The notes: generated from the letters alone by a model not told the origin. 47,781 nucleotides of DNA from Pseudopedobacter sp043763845 (GCA_043763845.1 JAYULE010000113.1:1-47781), one strand, 5' to 3'. Numbered from the stretch's first letter, positions 8,103 through 16,179 are shown. Translations and numbers: made by a program.

Positions 8103-9098
8103 ATGGAAACTGTTGTAAGCGGGATACGATCGACCGGGAAATTGCATTTAGGAAACTACTATGGTGCTGTACAAAATTTTGTAAAAATGCAAAACGAGTA
8201 TAATTGCTATTTTTTTATTGCCGATTATCATTCGTTAACCACCCACCCTACCCCAGCAAACCTACACACAAACGTTAAACAAGTTTTAGTAGAATATTTG
8301 GCTTGCGGGCTAAATCCCGAAAAGGCAACGCTTTACGTACAATCCAACGTTCCCGAAATTGCCGAATTATACCTTTATCTGAACATGAATGCCTACATGG
8401 GCGAGTTAGAACGTAGTACATCATTCAAAGATAAAATACGCAACAACCCCGAAAATGTAAACGCTGGTTTGTTAACGTACCCTGTTTTAATGGCTGCCGA
8501 TATTTTAATTCATCACGCAACAAAAGTACCCGTGGGTAAAGACCAAGAGCAACATTTAGAAATGAGCCGTACTTTTGGCAACCGCTTTAATAACTTGTAT
8601 AAAACCGAATATTTTAAAGAACCTTTTGCCTTTAATTTTACAGAAAATCTAATAAAAATTCCTGGTTTAGATGGGAATGGTAAGATGGGAAAATCGGAAG
8701 GAGAAAACAATGCGGTTTACCTTTCTGATACGCCCGAAATTATTCGTAAAAAAGTAATGAGAGCTTTAACCGATGCTGGTCCAACGCAACAAAATCAAAC
8801 TAAACCTACCGAAATACAAAACCTGTTCGATTTAATGAAAGTGGTTTCAACCACCGATACTTTACAACATTTTGAGGATTTATACTTAAATTGCCAAATA
8901 CGCTATGGCGATTTTAAAAAGCAATTGGCCGAAGATATGATTGTGGCTACTGCCCCAATCAGAGAAAAAATTATTGATATTGCTGCCGATACCGCTTACC
9001 TGCAAAAAGTAGCCAAATTAGGTGCTGCTAAAGCTAGAGAAAGTGCCAGCAAAACCATTAAAGAAGTAAGAGAAATTATAGGCTTTAGAGCTTTTTAA
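8103..9098 (+). CDS. trpS: Tryptophanyl-tRNA synthetase
   Basis: This class I aminoacyl-tRNA synthetase charges tRNA(Trp). The chosen start, METVVSGIRSTGKLHLGNYY, gives 331 residues, the normal size; an upstream in-frame ATG at 8052 would add 17 residues with no family counterpart and overlap plsC. The HIGH-like motif is HLGN (residues 15-18), and the KMSKS loop is KMGKS in the segment GNGKMGKSEGENN. The GKDQEQHLEMSR segment is characteristic of the family. It is the first gene of a compact operon with a deoxynucleoside kinase and kdsB (gaps of 23 and 9 bases). Confidence 0.96.
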   Translation: METVVSGIRSTGKLHLGNYYGAVQNFVKMQNEYNCYFFIADYHSLTTHPTPANLHTNVKQVLVEYLACGLNPEKATLYVQSNVPEIAELYLYLNMNAYMGELERSTSFKDKIRNNPENVNAGLLTYPVLMAADILIHHATKVPVGKDQEQHLEMSRTFGNRFNNLYKTEYFKEPFAFNFTENLIKIPGLDGNGKMGKSEGENNAVYLSDTPEIIRKKVMRALTDAGPTQQNQTKPTEIQNLFDLMKVVSTTDTLQHFEDLYLNCQIRYGDFKKQLAEDMIVATAPIREKIIDIAADTAYLQKVAKLGAAKARESASKTIKEVREIIGFRAF

Positions 9099-9121
9099 AT
9101 AACGTTTAAATATTTGATTTT

Positions 9122-9736
9122 ATGCATATTGCAGTAGTAGGCAACATTGGCGCAGGCAAAACAACGCTTACCGAAATGCTGGCCAAAAATTACAAATGGG
9201 AACCTCTTTACGAAGCTGTTGACAATAACCCTTACCTCGAAGATTTTTACAACGATATGAAACGTTGGAGTTTTAACCTTCAAGTGTATTTTTTAAATAG
9301 CCGTTTTCAGCAGATATTAGAGATTCAAAAAGGCGATAAAAATATTATACAGGATAGAACCATTTACGAAGACGCCTATATTTTTGCCGAAAACTTACAT
9401 GAAATGGGTTTAATGCCTACCCGCGACTACGAGAACTATAAAGCTATATTCGAGAATGTTACGGCATTTATTCGCCCGCCCGATTTGTTAATTTACCTTA
9501 AAGCATCGGTACCAACCTTGGTAGAAAACATACAACGCCGTGGCCGAGAGTACGAAGCCGGTATACGTTTAGATTACCTGCAAAAGCTAAATACCAAATA
9601 CGAAAAATGGATTAGCGGCTACAATAAAGGTAAATTATTAATTTTAGATAAAGACCAACTAGATTTTGCTAACAATTCGGACCATTTATCGGGCATTATT
9701 GACCAAGTAGAACGAGAAATAAATGGTTTATTTTAG
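9122..9736 (+). CDS. Deoxynucleoside kinase
   Basis: This 204-residue cytoplasmic kinase of the deoxynucleoside kinase family (PF01712) phosphorylates deoxynucleosides for nucleotide salvage. The P-loop GNIGAGKTT is at residues 7-15. PYLEDFYNDMKRWSFNLQVYFLNSRFQ supplies the substrate-pocket segment, and IQDRTIYEDAYIFAENL carries the ERS-like catalytic DR motif (here QDRT). The LID region is IQRRGREYEAGI. The length is typical. It lies between trpS and kdsB in one transcription unit. Whether it prefers deoxyadenosine or deoxyguanosine cannot be decided by eye. Confidence 0.92.
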   Translation: MHIAVVGNIGAGKTTLTEMLAKNYKWEPLYEAVDNNPYLEDFYNDMKRWSFNLQVYFLNSRFQQILEIQKGDKNIIQDRTIYEDAYIFAENLHEMGLMPTRDYENYKAIFENVTAFIRPPDLLIYLKASVPTLVENIQRRGREYEAGIRLDYLQKLNTKYEKWISGYNKGKLLILDKDQLDFANNSDHLSGIIDQVEREINGLF

Positions 9737-9745
9737 CTTGCGCCG

Positions 9746-10489
9746 ATGAAAATATTAGGCGTTATACCCTCCCGTTTTGCCAGCACCCGTTTGCCAGGGA
9801 AACCTTTGGTAAACTTAGCCGGCAAAACAATGATTAGGCGAGTTTACGAACAAGCTTTAAAAGCCAATTTAATAAACCATTTGGTGGTTGCCACCGATGA
9901 CGAACGCATAGTAACCGAAGTAGAAAGTTTTGGAGGAAACGTTATTTTAACTTCAACCTTGCACCAAAGTGGCACCGATAGGTGCGCCGAAGTAGCCCAA
10001 AAAATAACTGGTTACGATGTTGTTATAAACATACAAGGCGACGAACCACTTATTAACCCCGCACAAATAAACCTATTGGCCAATTGTTTTGATAATGCTA
10101 CCACCAGCATTGCCACCTTGGTAAAAAAAATAGAAACCAATGCCGAACTCCATAATTTTGACACCCCAAAAGTAATACTAAACCAAAACCTAGAGGCCAT
10201 TTATTTTAGTCGCCAAGCCTTACCGCATTTGCGAGATATTGCCCCAACCAATTGGCTAAGCCAACATACTTTTTATAAGCATATTGGCATTTACGGCTTT
10301 TTAACCTCCACCTTATTAAGCATTAGTAAATTACCTGCCAGTGCCTTAGAAAAAATGGAAATGCTAGAACAATTGCGTTGGATAGAAAACCGCTATAAAA
10401 TTAAAGTGGCTGTAACCGATTTGGAGAGTATTTCGGTAGATTGTGCGGAAGATGTAGAGAAAGTGCTGGAGGTGTTGAGAGGAAGGTAG
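9746..10489 (+). CDS. kdsB: 3-deoxy-manno-octulosonate cytidylyltransferase (CMP-KDO synthetase)
   Basis: This 247-residue enzyme activates KDO with CTP for transfer to lipid A, so it is part of lipopolysaccharide core synthesis and confirms a Gram-negative cell. The N-terminal signature is GVIPSRFASTRLPGKPL. TDDERI and NIQGDEPLI follow at the nucleotide and metal sites, and KHIGIYGF and EMLEQLRWIENRYKI are the usual C-terminal motifs. The length is that of KdsB (about 248). It is the last gene of the trpS operon, nine bases after the kinase stop. Confidence 0.96.
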   Translation: MKILGVIPSRFASTRLPGKPLVNLAGKTMIRRVYEQALKANLINHLVVATDDERIVTEVESFGGNVILTSTLHQSGTDRCAEVAQKITGYDVVINIQGDEPLINPAQINLLANCFDNATTSIATLVKKIETNAELHNFDTPKVILNQNLEAIYFSRQALPHLRDIAPTNWLSQHTFYKHIGIYGFLTSTLLSISKLPASALEKMEMLEQLRWIENRYKIKVAVTDLESISVDCAEDVEKVLEVLRGR

Positions 10490-10580
10490 TTTTACTTTTG
10501 TTTATTTGACCAAACATGTTACGCTGAAAAAGCTTACCACTTGCGAGAGCATCGAAGATTGGGAACAGCGGGGGGTAGGT

Positions 10581-10634
10581 TTAAGCACATTTGCAAACTT
10601 TCGCCAGCAATTGTGTATGTGGTGCAGAGTATGA
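10581..10634 (+). repeat. Dispersed repeat, copy 1
   Basis: This 54-base stretch starting TTTAAGCACATTTGCAAACT matches copy 3 (11231-11284) along nearly its whole length, including AGCAATTGTGT and the trailing TATG. It also matches the reverse complement of 11021-11047. It lies in the spacer after kdsB. The inner CAAA/TTTG arms suggest a short palindromic REP-like element. Confidence 0.55.
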
Positions 10635-10659
10635 GGGGAGGTTGGCCGAATAGTAAAAT

Positions 10660-10920
10660 TTACTTTATCATAAAACTTACAATTGCTAATACACTTCCAA
10701 CAATTGCAATAAACTGTATTAAACCAACAAGGTATATATTTTTTTTTATTCTGGTCTCCATCTTAAGTAGATCAATTTTTGAAGTTAATACCAATTTTTC
10801 GGCATTAAATTTATCATCAATCGTTTTCTCAATTTTTGCTACAAATTCTCTAGCTTTTTCTTTATCCTTTATAAATTCTTGCGAAATATCAAATAATTTT
10901 AAACTTATTGAAGCATTCAT
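10660..10920 (-). CDS. Small membrane-anchored coiled-coil protein (DUF1640-like)
   Basis: This 86-residue protein has a charged, heptad-like region over residues 10-58 (for example FIKDKEKAREFVAKIEKT) followed by one C-terminal membrane helix, LVGLIQFIAIVGSVLAIVSF. That layout, with a KIDLLKMETRIKK step before the helix, resembles the DUF1640/CCDC90-type small proteins often found alone in accessory DNA. The function is unknown. It sits between dispersed repeat copies in a stretch otherwise free of intact genes. The reading frame is the better choice over a longer low-complexity frame on the opposite strand. Confidence 0.65.
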   Translation of the reverse strand: MNASISLKLFDISQEFIKDKEKAREFVAKIEKTIDDKFNAEKLVLTSKIDLLKMETRIKKNIYLVGLIQFIAIVGSVLAIVSFMIK

Positions 10921-10989
10921 ACTACCTTATTTTAATATAAATATAAATATATTTTGCAATGATTAATACTATTTATTTGCTTAAGACAC

Positions 10990-11047
10990 GGGTGCAAGTT
11001 TGGCTTTTGTGCCCTTCCCCCTAGCGAAAATTTGCAACTTGTGCGAG
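10990..11047 (-). repeat. Dispersed repeat, copy 2 (inverted)
   Basis: The reverse complement of 11021-11047 reads CGCACAAGTTGCAAATTTTC and on into GCTAG, matching copies 1 and 3. The left part (10990-11003, GGTGCAAGTTTGG) is a second, inverted arm of the same motif. Together they form an imperfect inverted pair around a short spacer. Confidence 0.5.
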
Positions 11048-11230
11048 TACAAATTTGTAATCATAACCAAAACTGGTATATTGGCATCTAATCTAAGTCT
11101 TATTTTTGTAATAATCTTTTGCAAAATTACATAAATGCGATTTTTCTTTATCATCATAATACACTTAAATTTCTACTATTTTATTGCAAGATATGAATGT
11201 TAAGCAATTGTTTCAATAACAAATGTAAGT
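11048..11230. other. Spacer in decay zone, nothing recognised
   Basis: This AT-rich spacer between repeat copies 2 and 3 has no coding frame, hairpin or promoter that I can support. Confidence 0.5.
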
Positions 11231-11284
11231 TAAGCACAAGTTGCAAACTTGCACCAGCAATTGTGTGTTTGGTGGAGATTATGC
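11231..11284 (+). repeat. Dispersed repeat, copy 3, at the truncation point of a methyltransferase
   Basis: GTTAAGCACAAGTTGCAAAC opens this copy, which contains the palindrome CAAGTT-GCA-AACTTG and then AGCAATTGTGTG. It matches copy 1 as a direct repeat. Its right end coincides with the stop codon of the truncated methyltransferase frame at 11279, so the repeat marks where that gene was lost. Confidence 0.6.
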
Positions 11285-11626
11285 GCCAGAGGTGGCAATC
11301 TTTTCTAAACCATTTTTAGTGCTGAACTTAGTCGACTCTTGAATCATTAGTTCAGAAATATCTAATCCAACATAGGTTAAATTGTTAGCTTGTATTACAA
11401 GTTGTGTTAAATAGTGTGCATTTCCAGGTCTAAGTTCTAATACATAGTCGCTATTACTCAGCGATGAATTCTCCAGTGTATTTCTGACCACAAAAACATT
11501 GGCTTCATTCATCAATTGTGCAACTTGTATCCCAATTTTCACCAGTTGGTTTTCTAAGTTGTTATGCAAATTCTTTGAGTTCATGTTCAGACATTTCCTT
11601 TCTTGAAAAGGGTTTTCTTGTTTCAT
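11279..11626 (-). pseudogene. Truncated class I SAM methyltransferase remnant
   Basis: This is a 115-residue frame; the start may be the internal Met15 at 11584. The segment SDYVLELRPGNAHYLTQLV followed by NLTYVGLDISELMIQE is the nucleotide-binding core of a class I methyltransferase. The usual GPGNG of motif I is altered to RPGNA, and the protein stops soon after motif II, without motifs III-VI; intact relatives are about 200 residues. The stop falls at the edge of dispersed repeat copy 3. I read this as a degraded gene fragment, though a short expressed protein cannot be excluded. Confidence 0.7.
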
Positions 11627-11832
11627 GAAATTTAATTAAGCGGTTTTACTTTGTATGTTTTCATTCAATACTAACCCCTGTCTCGCAACTTCAACGAAGC
11701 GTAAATGTGAGAGTAAATAAGTAAAGTTTCCAAATTGCAATCATAAAACTTTACAAATACCAAACTTCTATCAAACCGTTTCCACCACTATAACTGCTTT
11801 TACAGATTAGTAATACAGCACCATTTTCGAAT

Positions 11833-12678
11833 TTAATTGGCAATCATGCGTATAAACGTTGCCAATTTGGCTTTCATTTCACGCCTATCTACAATAAAAT
11901 CTAAAAAACCATGCTCTAAAACAAATTCCGAAGTTTGAAATCCTTTTGGCAAATCTTTTTTTATGGTTTCTTTAATCACTCTTGGCCCAGCAAAGCCAAT
12001 TAACGCACCTGGTTCGGCAATATTAATATCGCCTAACATAGCGTAAGATGCGGTTACACCACCTGTGGTTGGGTCGGTAAGTAATGATATGTAAGGTATT
12101 TTTGCTTGACTTAACAAAGCTAATTTAGCCGATGTTTTTGCCATTTGCATAAGCGAAAAAGCAGCTTCCATCATTCGGGCTCCGCCAGATTTAGAAATCA
12201 TAATAAACGGAATTTTATGCTTAATGCTATAATCAATTGAGCGAGCAATTTTTTCGCCCACTACCGAGCCCATAGAACCACCTATAAACTTAAAATCCAT
12301 ACAGGCAATAACTACATCTTGGTTGTCTATTTTGCCAGTTGCAGCCCTTATGGCATCTTTTAAGCCGGTTTTTTTAATGCTTTCTAACAACCTATCGGGA
12401 TAGCTTTTGCTATCGGTAAAATTTATTGGATTGCCCGATGTTAGGTTTTCAAACAATTCTACAAAGGCGTTATCATCAAACAAAACTTCAAAGTACTCTT
12501 TAGAACCTACCCTTAAATGGTAGTTGCAATATTGGCAAACGTATTTATTTTCAACCTGTTCGGTATAATGTAGTGCTTTTTTGCAATTTGGGCATTTATT
12601 CCAAACACCATCTGGTGCTTCTTTTTTATCTTCCGTAGAAGTTACAATTCCTTTTGTGTCTCTTTTAAACCAAGCCAT
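11833..12678 (-). CDS. accD: Acetyl-CoA carboxylase, carboxyltransferase beta subunit
   Basis: This protein catalyses the carboxyl transfer half-reaction that makes malonyl-CoA for fatty-acid synthesis, as a partner of AccA. I choose the start MAWFKRDTKG (281 residues), which matches the family; a Met nine codons upstream adds nothing conserved. A four-cysteine zinc ribbon is present (CPNC at 29-32 and CQYC at 48-51). The crotonase-fold core has GGSMGSVVGEKIARS, SGGARMMEAAFSLMQMAK, LTDPTTGGVTASYAMLGD and IGFAGPRVIKETI. It is monocistronic here; accA is elsewhere. Confidence 0.96.
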   Translation of the reverse strand: MAWFKRDTKGIVTSTEDKKEAPDGVWNKCPNCKKALHYTEQVENKYVCQYCNYHLRVGSKEYFEVLFDDNAFVELFENLTSGNPINFTDSKSYPDRLLESIKKTGLKDAIRAATGKIDNQDVVIACMDFKFIGGSMGSVVGEKIARSIDYSIKHKIPFIMISKSGGARMMEAAFSLMQMAKTSAKLALLSQAKIPYISLLTDPTTGGVTASYAMLGDINIAEPGALIGFAGPRVIKETIKKDLPKGFQTSEFVLEHGFLDFIVDRREMKAKLATFIRMIAN

Positions 12679-12894
12679 TTTTTTAAAAAATGTGTGTGCT
12701 TGCAAAGAAACAAAAAAATGCTGAATAGTATTTATCTTAAATTTCTAAGTTCTTTACATAACAATAAGCAATATTAAAATTTATGTTGAAATAATTTTCA
12801 ATTAAAAAAGTGCTGCTTTTATGGGATAAAAAAAATTAATATTCTAGAGATTTTATCAAAATCAAAAAAATAGTGAATACAAACAGATTTTTTT

Positions 12895-12902
12895 TAACTT
12901 CG
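12895..12902 (+). promoter_or_regulatory. Possible -7 element for the aldolase gene
   Basis: TAACTTCG matches TAnnTTTG at seven of eight bases and lies 26 bases before the fbaA ATG. No -33 element is obvious. Confidence 0.35.
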
Positions 12903-12928
12903 ATGCCATTAATTAACATTCAAATTTT

Positions 12929-14008
12929 ATGAGTTTAAAAGATTTTAAGGGTGTTGTAACCGGCCAACAAGTGCAAGACTTATTTGCAAGTGCAAAAAAA
13001 CACCAATTTGCATTGCCTGCGGTAAATGTTACAGGCACAAATACTATTAATGCGGTTATGGAAACTGCCAAAGCGGTAAACTCTCCTGTAATTATTCAAT
13101 TATCAAACGGTGGTGCACAGTTTTATGCTGGTAAATCTTTAGATAATAGTAAATTACAAGCCTGTATATTAGGAGGCATATCTGCTGCACACCATGTACA
13201 TTTATTAGCTGAAAGTTATGGCGTTGCCGTAATTTTACATACCGACCATTGCGCAAAAAAACTATTACCTTGGTTAGATGGTTTGTTAGATGCGGGCGAA
13301 AAGTTTTTTGCACAACACGGCAAACCTTTGTTTTCGTCTCATATGATTGATTTATCGGAAGAGCCTTTAGAAGAAAACATAGAAATTTGTAAAACTTACC
13401 TTGAGCGAATGAGCAAAATGGGCATGACTTTAGAAATAGAACTGGGTGTAACTGGGGGCGAAGAAGACGGTGTTGATAACTCGGATGTTGATTCATCAAA
13501 ACTATATACCCAACCCGAGGAGGTTTCTTATGCTTACGAAGAGCTAAGTAAAATAAGCCCTAGATTTACCATTGCAGCTGCTTTTGGTAACGTACACGGC
13601 GTTTACAAACCGGGTAATGTAAAACTACAACCTGTTATTTTACACAATTCGCAAGAGTTTGTTAAAGAAAAATTTGGCTTAACAGCTGTTAAACCCATTG
13701 ATTTTGTTTTCCACGGTGGCTCGGGCTCATCGCAAGAAGAAATACGTGAAGCTATATCGTACGGTGCTATAAAAATGAATATTGATACCGATATGCAATG
13801 GGCATTTTGGGAAGGTATTTTAGAATATTATACCAGCAAAGAGGCTTATTTACAAGCACAAATTGGTAGCCCCGATGGGGATGACTCGCCAAATAAAAAA
13901 TATTACGACCCACGTGTTTGGTTGCGTAAAGGCGAAGAACAATTTGTAAAACGCTTAACTGCAGCTTTTGATGATTTAAATTGCATTAACGCCAACAACT
14001 TAATTTAA
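12929..14008 (+). CDS. fbaA: Class II fructose-bisphosphate aldolase
   Basis: This 359-residue zinc-dependent aldolase interconverts fructose 1,6-bisphosphate with dihydroxyacetone phosphate and glyceraldehyde 3-phosphate. HTDHCAKK carries the catalytic aspartate and first zinc histidine. ELGVTGGEEDGVDNSD is the glycine-rich loop of the class IIA subgroup, AFGNVHGVYKPGNVKL holds the second zinc histidine, and VFHGGSGSSQEEIREAISYG the third with the phosphate-binding segment. Length and insert pattern match the E. coli FbaA type. It has its own terminator right after the stop, so it is monocistronic. Confidence 0.96.
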   Translation: MSLKDFKGVVTGQQVQDLFASAKKHQFALPAVNVTGTNTINAVMETAKAVNSPVIIQLSNGGAQFYAGKSLDNSKLQACILGGISAAHHVHLLAESYGVAVILHTDHCAKKLLPWLDGLLDAGEKFFAQHGKPLFSSHMIDLSEEPLEENIEICKTYLERMSKMGMTLEIELGVTGGEEDGVDNSDVDSSKLYTQPEEVSYAYEELSKISPRFTIAAAFGNVHGVYKPGNVKLQPVILHNSQEFVKEKFGLTAVKPIDFVFHGGSGSSQEEIREAISYGAIKMNIDTDMQWAFWEGILEYYTSKEAYLQAQIGSPDGDDSPNKKYYDPRVWLRKGEEQFVKRLTAAFDDLNCINANNLI

Positions 14009-14024
14009 GTTAAAATATTTTTTT

Positions 14025-14055
14025 AAAAGCCGACTGTTTTTGATAGTCGGCTTTT
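14025..14055 (+). terminator. Rho-independent terminator after fbaA
   Basis: The arms AAAAGCCGACT (14025-14035) and AGTCGGCTTTT (14045-14055) are perfect complements around a nine-base loop. They are followed by more T residues, 17 bases after the fbaA stop. Confidence 0.9.
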
Positions 14056-14086
14056 TTTGTTATAATTAATTAAATGCCAAATTATT

Positions 14087-14542
14087 ATGAAAAAAGCAAT
14101 TAAGAGAAATTATTTTGAAATTCTTGCTACCAAAATAACCCATGCAACTGGTTCGTCGGCTGCATTTATTATTGCTTTTTCTGTTATTTTAGTATGGATA
14201 ATTACTGGCCCAATTTTTAAATTTTCTGATACTTGGCAACTTGTAATTAACACTGGCACCACAATTATCACATTTTTAATGGTTTTTTTGATACAAAAAT
14301 CACAAAATAAAGATTCGAAATCAATTCAATTAAAACTTAACGAATTAATAGCTTCGAGCGAAAAAGCTAGCAACCGTATGGTTGCTATTGAAGATTTAAC
14401 AGAAACAGAACTAGACCATTTACACCAATTTTACGAACACTTGGCAAATAAGGCTAGGCAAGAAAGAAATATTCGCGAATCGCATTCTATCCAAAATATT
14501 GGTAAAGATGGTAATGATTTGCATCCCACAAAAAAAGGTTAG
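14087..14542 (+). CDS. Low affinity iron permease family protein
   Basis: This 151-residue protein resembles the bacterial low-affinity iron permease family (PF04120). An N-terminal FEILATKITHATGSSAAFIIAF opens the first membrane helix, a second helix VINTGTTIITFLMVFLIQKSQNKDSKSIQLKLNELI runs into a cytoplasmic tail, and a soluble C-terminus follows. Two membrane helices and about 130-150 residues are usual. Iron transport by the bacterial members is inferred from fungal relatives and is not proven. It is followed at once by the hairpin repeat array, which lies between it and satD on the same strand. Confidence 0.85.
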   Translation: MKKAIKRNYFEILATKITHATGSSAAFIIAFSVILVWIITGPIFKFSDTWQLVINTGTTIITFLMVFLIQKSQNKDSKSIQLKLNELIASSEKASNRMVAIEDLTETELDHLHQFYEHLANKARQERNIRESHSIQNIGKDGNDLHPTKKG

Positions 14543-14596
14543 CCCCATTTTATTTAGTGTCTGTTATTTTCTTATAAACCTTTATCAATAGTTATG

Positions 14597-14736
14597 ATTA
14601 TCTGGCTGTGACCAGATAATTTGGATTATCTGGCTGTGACCAGATAATTTGGATTATCTGGCTGTGACCAGATAATTTGAATTATCTGGCTGTGACCAGA
14701 TAATTTGAATTATCTGGCTGTGACCAGATAATTTGA
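14597..14736. repeat. Five tandem 28-base hairpin repeats upstream of satD
   Basis: Five units start at 14597, 14625, 14653, 14681 and 14709, with an exact 28-base period. Each has 24 identical bases: arms ATTATCTGG and CCAGATAAT (perfect complements) around CTGTGA, plus a four-base linker TTGG (first two) or TTGA (last three). The last unit's linker supplies the -33 element of the satD promoter. The layout fits an operator array, but a processed-RNA or mobile-hairpin origin is also possible. It is not CRISPR, because there are no spacers. Confidence 0.95.
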
Positions 14737-14764
14737 AATATTTATTACTAAAAGTATATATTTG
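14732..14764 (+). promoter_or_regulatory. Promoter of the satD-DUF3307 operon
   Basis: TTTG (14732-14735) and TATATTTG (14757-14764) match both Bacteroidetes promoter elements with 21 bases between them. The -33 box is formed by the end of the fifth hairpin repeat. The -7 box ends 18 bases before the ATG at 14783. Confidence 0.75.
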
Positions 14765-14782
14765 AATAAATATAATAACCGA

Positions 14783-15394
14783 ATGACCAGCATTATAACA
14801 GGCGATATCGTAAACTCAAGAAAAATAAAACAACCAGAGGTATGGTTAAACACCATAAAAGATGTATTTAATGCAGTTGGGCAGGAAACCAAAACTTGGG
14901 AGATTTTTAAAGGCGATTATTTTCAATTAGAGGTAAATACTGTTGAAGATGCGCTTTTTACTGCACTAAAACTTAAAGCGGTAATTAAAAACATAAAACC
15001 ATTAGACGTTAGAATAGCTATTGGCATAGGAGAAAAATCGTATGATGCGCCACGTATAAGCGAGGCTAACGGCGAAGCTTTTATAAACTCGGGCGAGTTA
15101 TTTGAAAGCCTAAAAAAGAATACGCTGGCTATAAAATCTCCTTGGCCAGATTTGGACGAGGAAATGAACCTACACTTAGATTTGGCAGCACTAACTATGA
15201 ACAACTGGACAGTAAACTCGGCAAAAATAATGGCATTGGCGTTTAATATGCCCAATGCTACGCAAACCGAACTGGCAAAACAACTAGAAATAAGCCAAGG
15301 TAGGGTAAGCGAAAGGCAAAAAAGAGCTGGATACGATGAAATTGTAAAAATGGAAAAACGATACCGTTTACTGTTAAAATCTAAAATAAAATGA
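14783..15394 (+). CDS. SatD family protein with C-terminal helix-turn-helix
   Basis: This 203-residue protein belongs to the SatD family (PF16264), named for a Streptococcus mutans gene linked to acid tolerance; the biochemical role is unknown. The N-terminus MTSIITGDIVNSRKI and the FKGDYFQLEV segment are typical. The C-terminal part, TQTELAKQLEISQGRVSERQKRAGYDEI, reads as a helix-turn-helix like those of sigma-type or MarR-like regulators. I choose the ATG at 14783, since a TTG seven codons upstream lies in the promoter. The stop overlaps the next start, so it is coupled to the DUF3307 membrane protein. A DNA-binding role at the adjacent hairpin array is inference. Confidence 0.85.
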   Translation: MTSIITGDIVNSRKIKQPEVWLNTIKDVFNAVGQETKTWEIFKGDYFQLEVNTVEDALFTALKLKAVIKNIKPLDVRIAIGIGEKSYDAPRISEANGEAFINSGELFESLKKNTLAIKSPWPDLDEEMNLHLDLAALTMNNWTVNSAKIMALAFNMPNATQTELAKQLEISQGRVSERQKRAGYDEIVKMEKRYRLLLKSKIK

Positions 15395-16107
15395 TATTAT
15401 TTTTGCAACTATTTGTAGCTCATTTAATTGGCGATTTTTGTTTGCAACCCAGTAGTTGGGTAAAAGATAAGGAAGCAAAAAAACATAAATCGGGTAAACT
15501 ATACTTGCATATTGGTGTACATAGTGTTGTAATGGCAGCATTACTTGGTTTTAATATTTTGTATTGGAAAGGGTTTATAATTATTATAGTTAGCCATTTT
15601 TTTATTGATTTACTAAAAATTAATTTAGATAAAAAACTTAATATTAGGGTGTTGTTTTTTGTAGATCAACTGCTGCATATTACAATTATAGCTGGTGTAG
15701 TTTACAATTACCAACCTTTTACTCTAATTAATTTAATAAACTCCCAAAATTTACTTTTTTTAACAGCCTTAGTGTTTGTAAGTTATGTTTCGGCAGTAAT
15801 TATAAAAGTTGCCTTATCAACTTGGACACCACATACCGAAGAAAAAGAAGATGAATCGTTGGCCCGGGCAGGTAGGTTTATTGGCATTTTAGAACGTTTG
15901 TTTGTATTTATTTTTATAATTACCCACCATTGGGAAGGCGTTGGTTTTTTACTGGCTGCAAAATCTATTTTTAGGTTTGGCGATTTAAAAGAAAGCAAAG
16001 ACCGAAAACTTACCGAATATATTTTAATAGGCACTTTGCTAAGTTTTGGCATAGCCGTTTTAATAGGGTTATTGTTTGAGTATTTGGTGCAATTGTGGGG
16101 GATTTAG
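15391..16107 (+). CDS. DUF3307 domain membrane protein
   Basis: This 238-residue polytopic membrane protein starts with LFLQLFVAHLIGDFCLQPSSWVKDKEAKKHKS, the hallmark of DUF3307 (PF11750). Motifs HIGVHSVVMAALL and ISHFFIDLLKI-like VSHFFIDLLKINLDK follow, with charged and histidine residues in membrane helices. About seven hydrophobic segments are visible. The function is unknown. Its ATG overlaps the satD stop (ATGA at 15391-15394); this pairing with SatD recurs in Bacteroidetes, so the two proteins probably act together. Confidence 0.88.
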   Translation: MILFLQLFVAHLIGDFCLQPSSWVKDKEAKKHKSGKLYLHIGVHSVVMAALLGFNILYWKGFIIIIVSHFFIDLLKINLDKKLNIRVLFFVDQLLHITIIAGVVYNYQPFTLINLINSQNLLFLTALVFVSYVSAVIIKVALSTWTPHTEEKEDESLARAGRFIGILERLFVFIFIITHHWEGVGFLLAAKSIFRFGDLKESKDRKLTEYILIGTLLSFGIAVLIGLLFEYLVQLWGI

Positions 16108-16155
16108 GTGTAAGTTTCTTGCAGCAATTGGCCACCTAAACTTGGGTGGAGCGGC

Positions 16156-16179
16156 AGCCCCCAATTTTTCATTGGGGCT
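16156..16179. repeat. GC-rich hairpin in the spacer after DUF3307
   Basis: AGCCCCCAAT and ATTGGGGCT form a nearly perfect stem (one extra C) around a short T-rich loop. It lies 49 bases after the DUF3307 stop. There is no U-run after it, so it is more likely an interspersed palindromic repeat than a terminator. Confidence 0.5.

Noticed and set aside
10541..10966. 141-residue frame on the plus strand
   Set aside because: It is antisense to the better 86-residue coiled-coil membrane protein and has low-complexity, non-family sequence.
13092..13499. 135-residue frame antisense to fbaA
   Set aside because: It is a shadow of the conserved aldolase reading frame and resembles no protein family.
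14597..14736. CRISPR-like array (regular 28-base period)
   Set aside because: The units are contiguous with only four-base linkers; there are no unique spacers and no cas gene.
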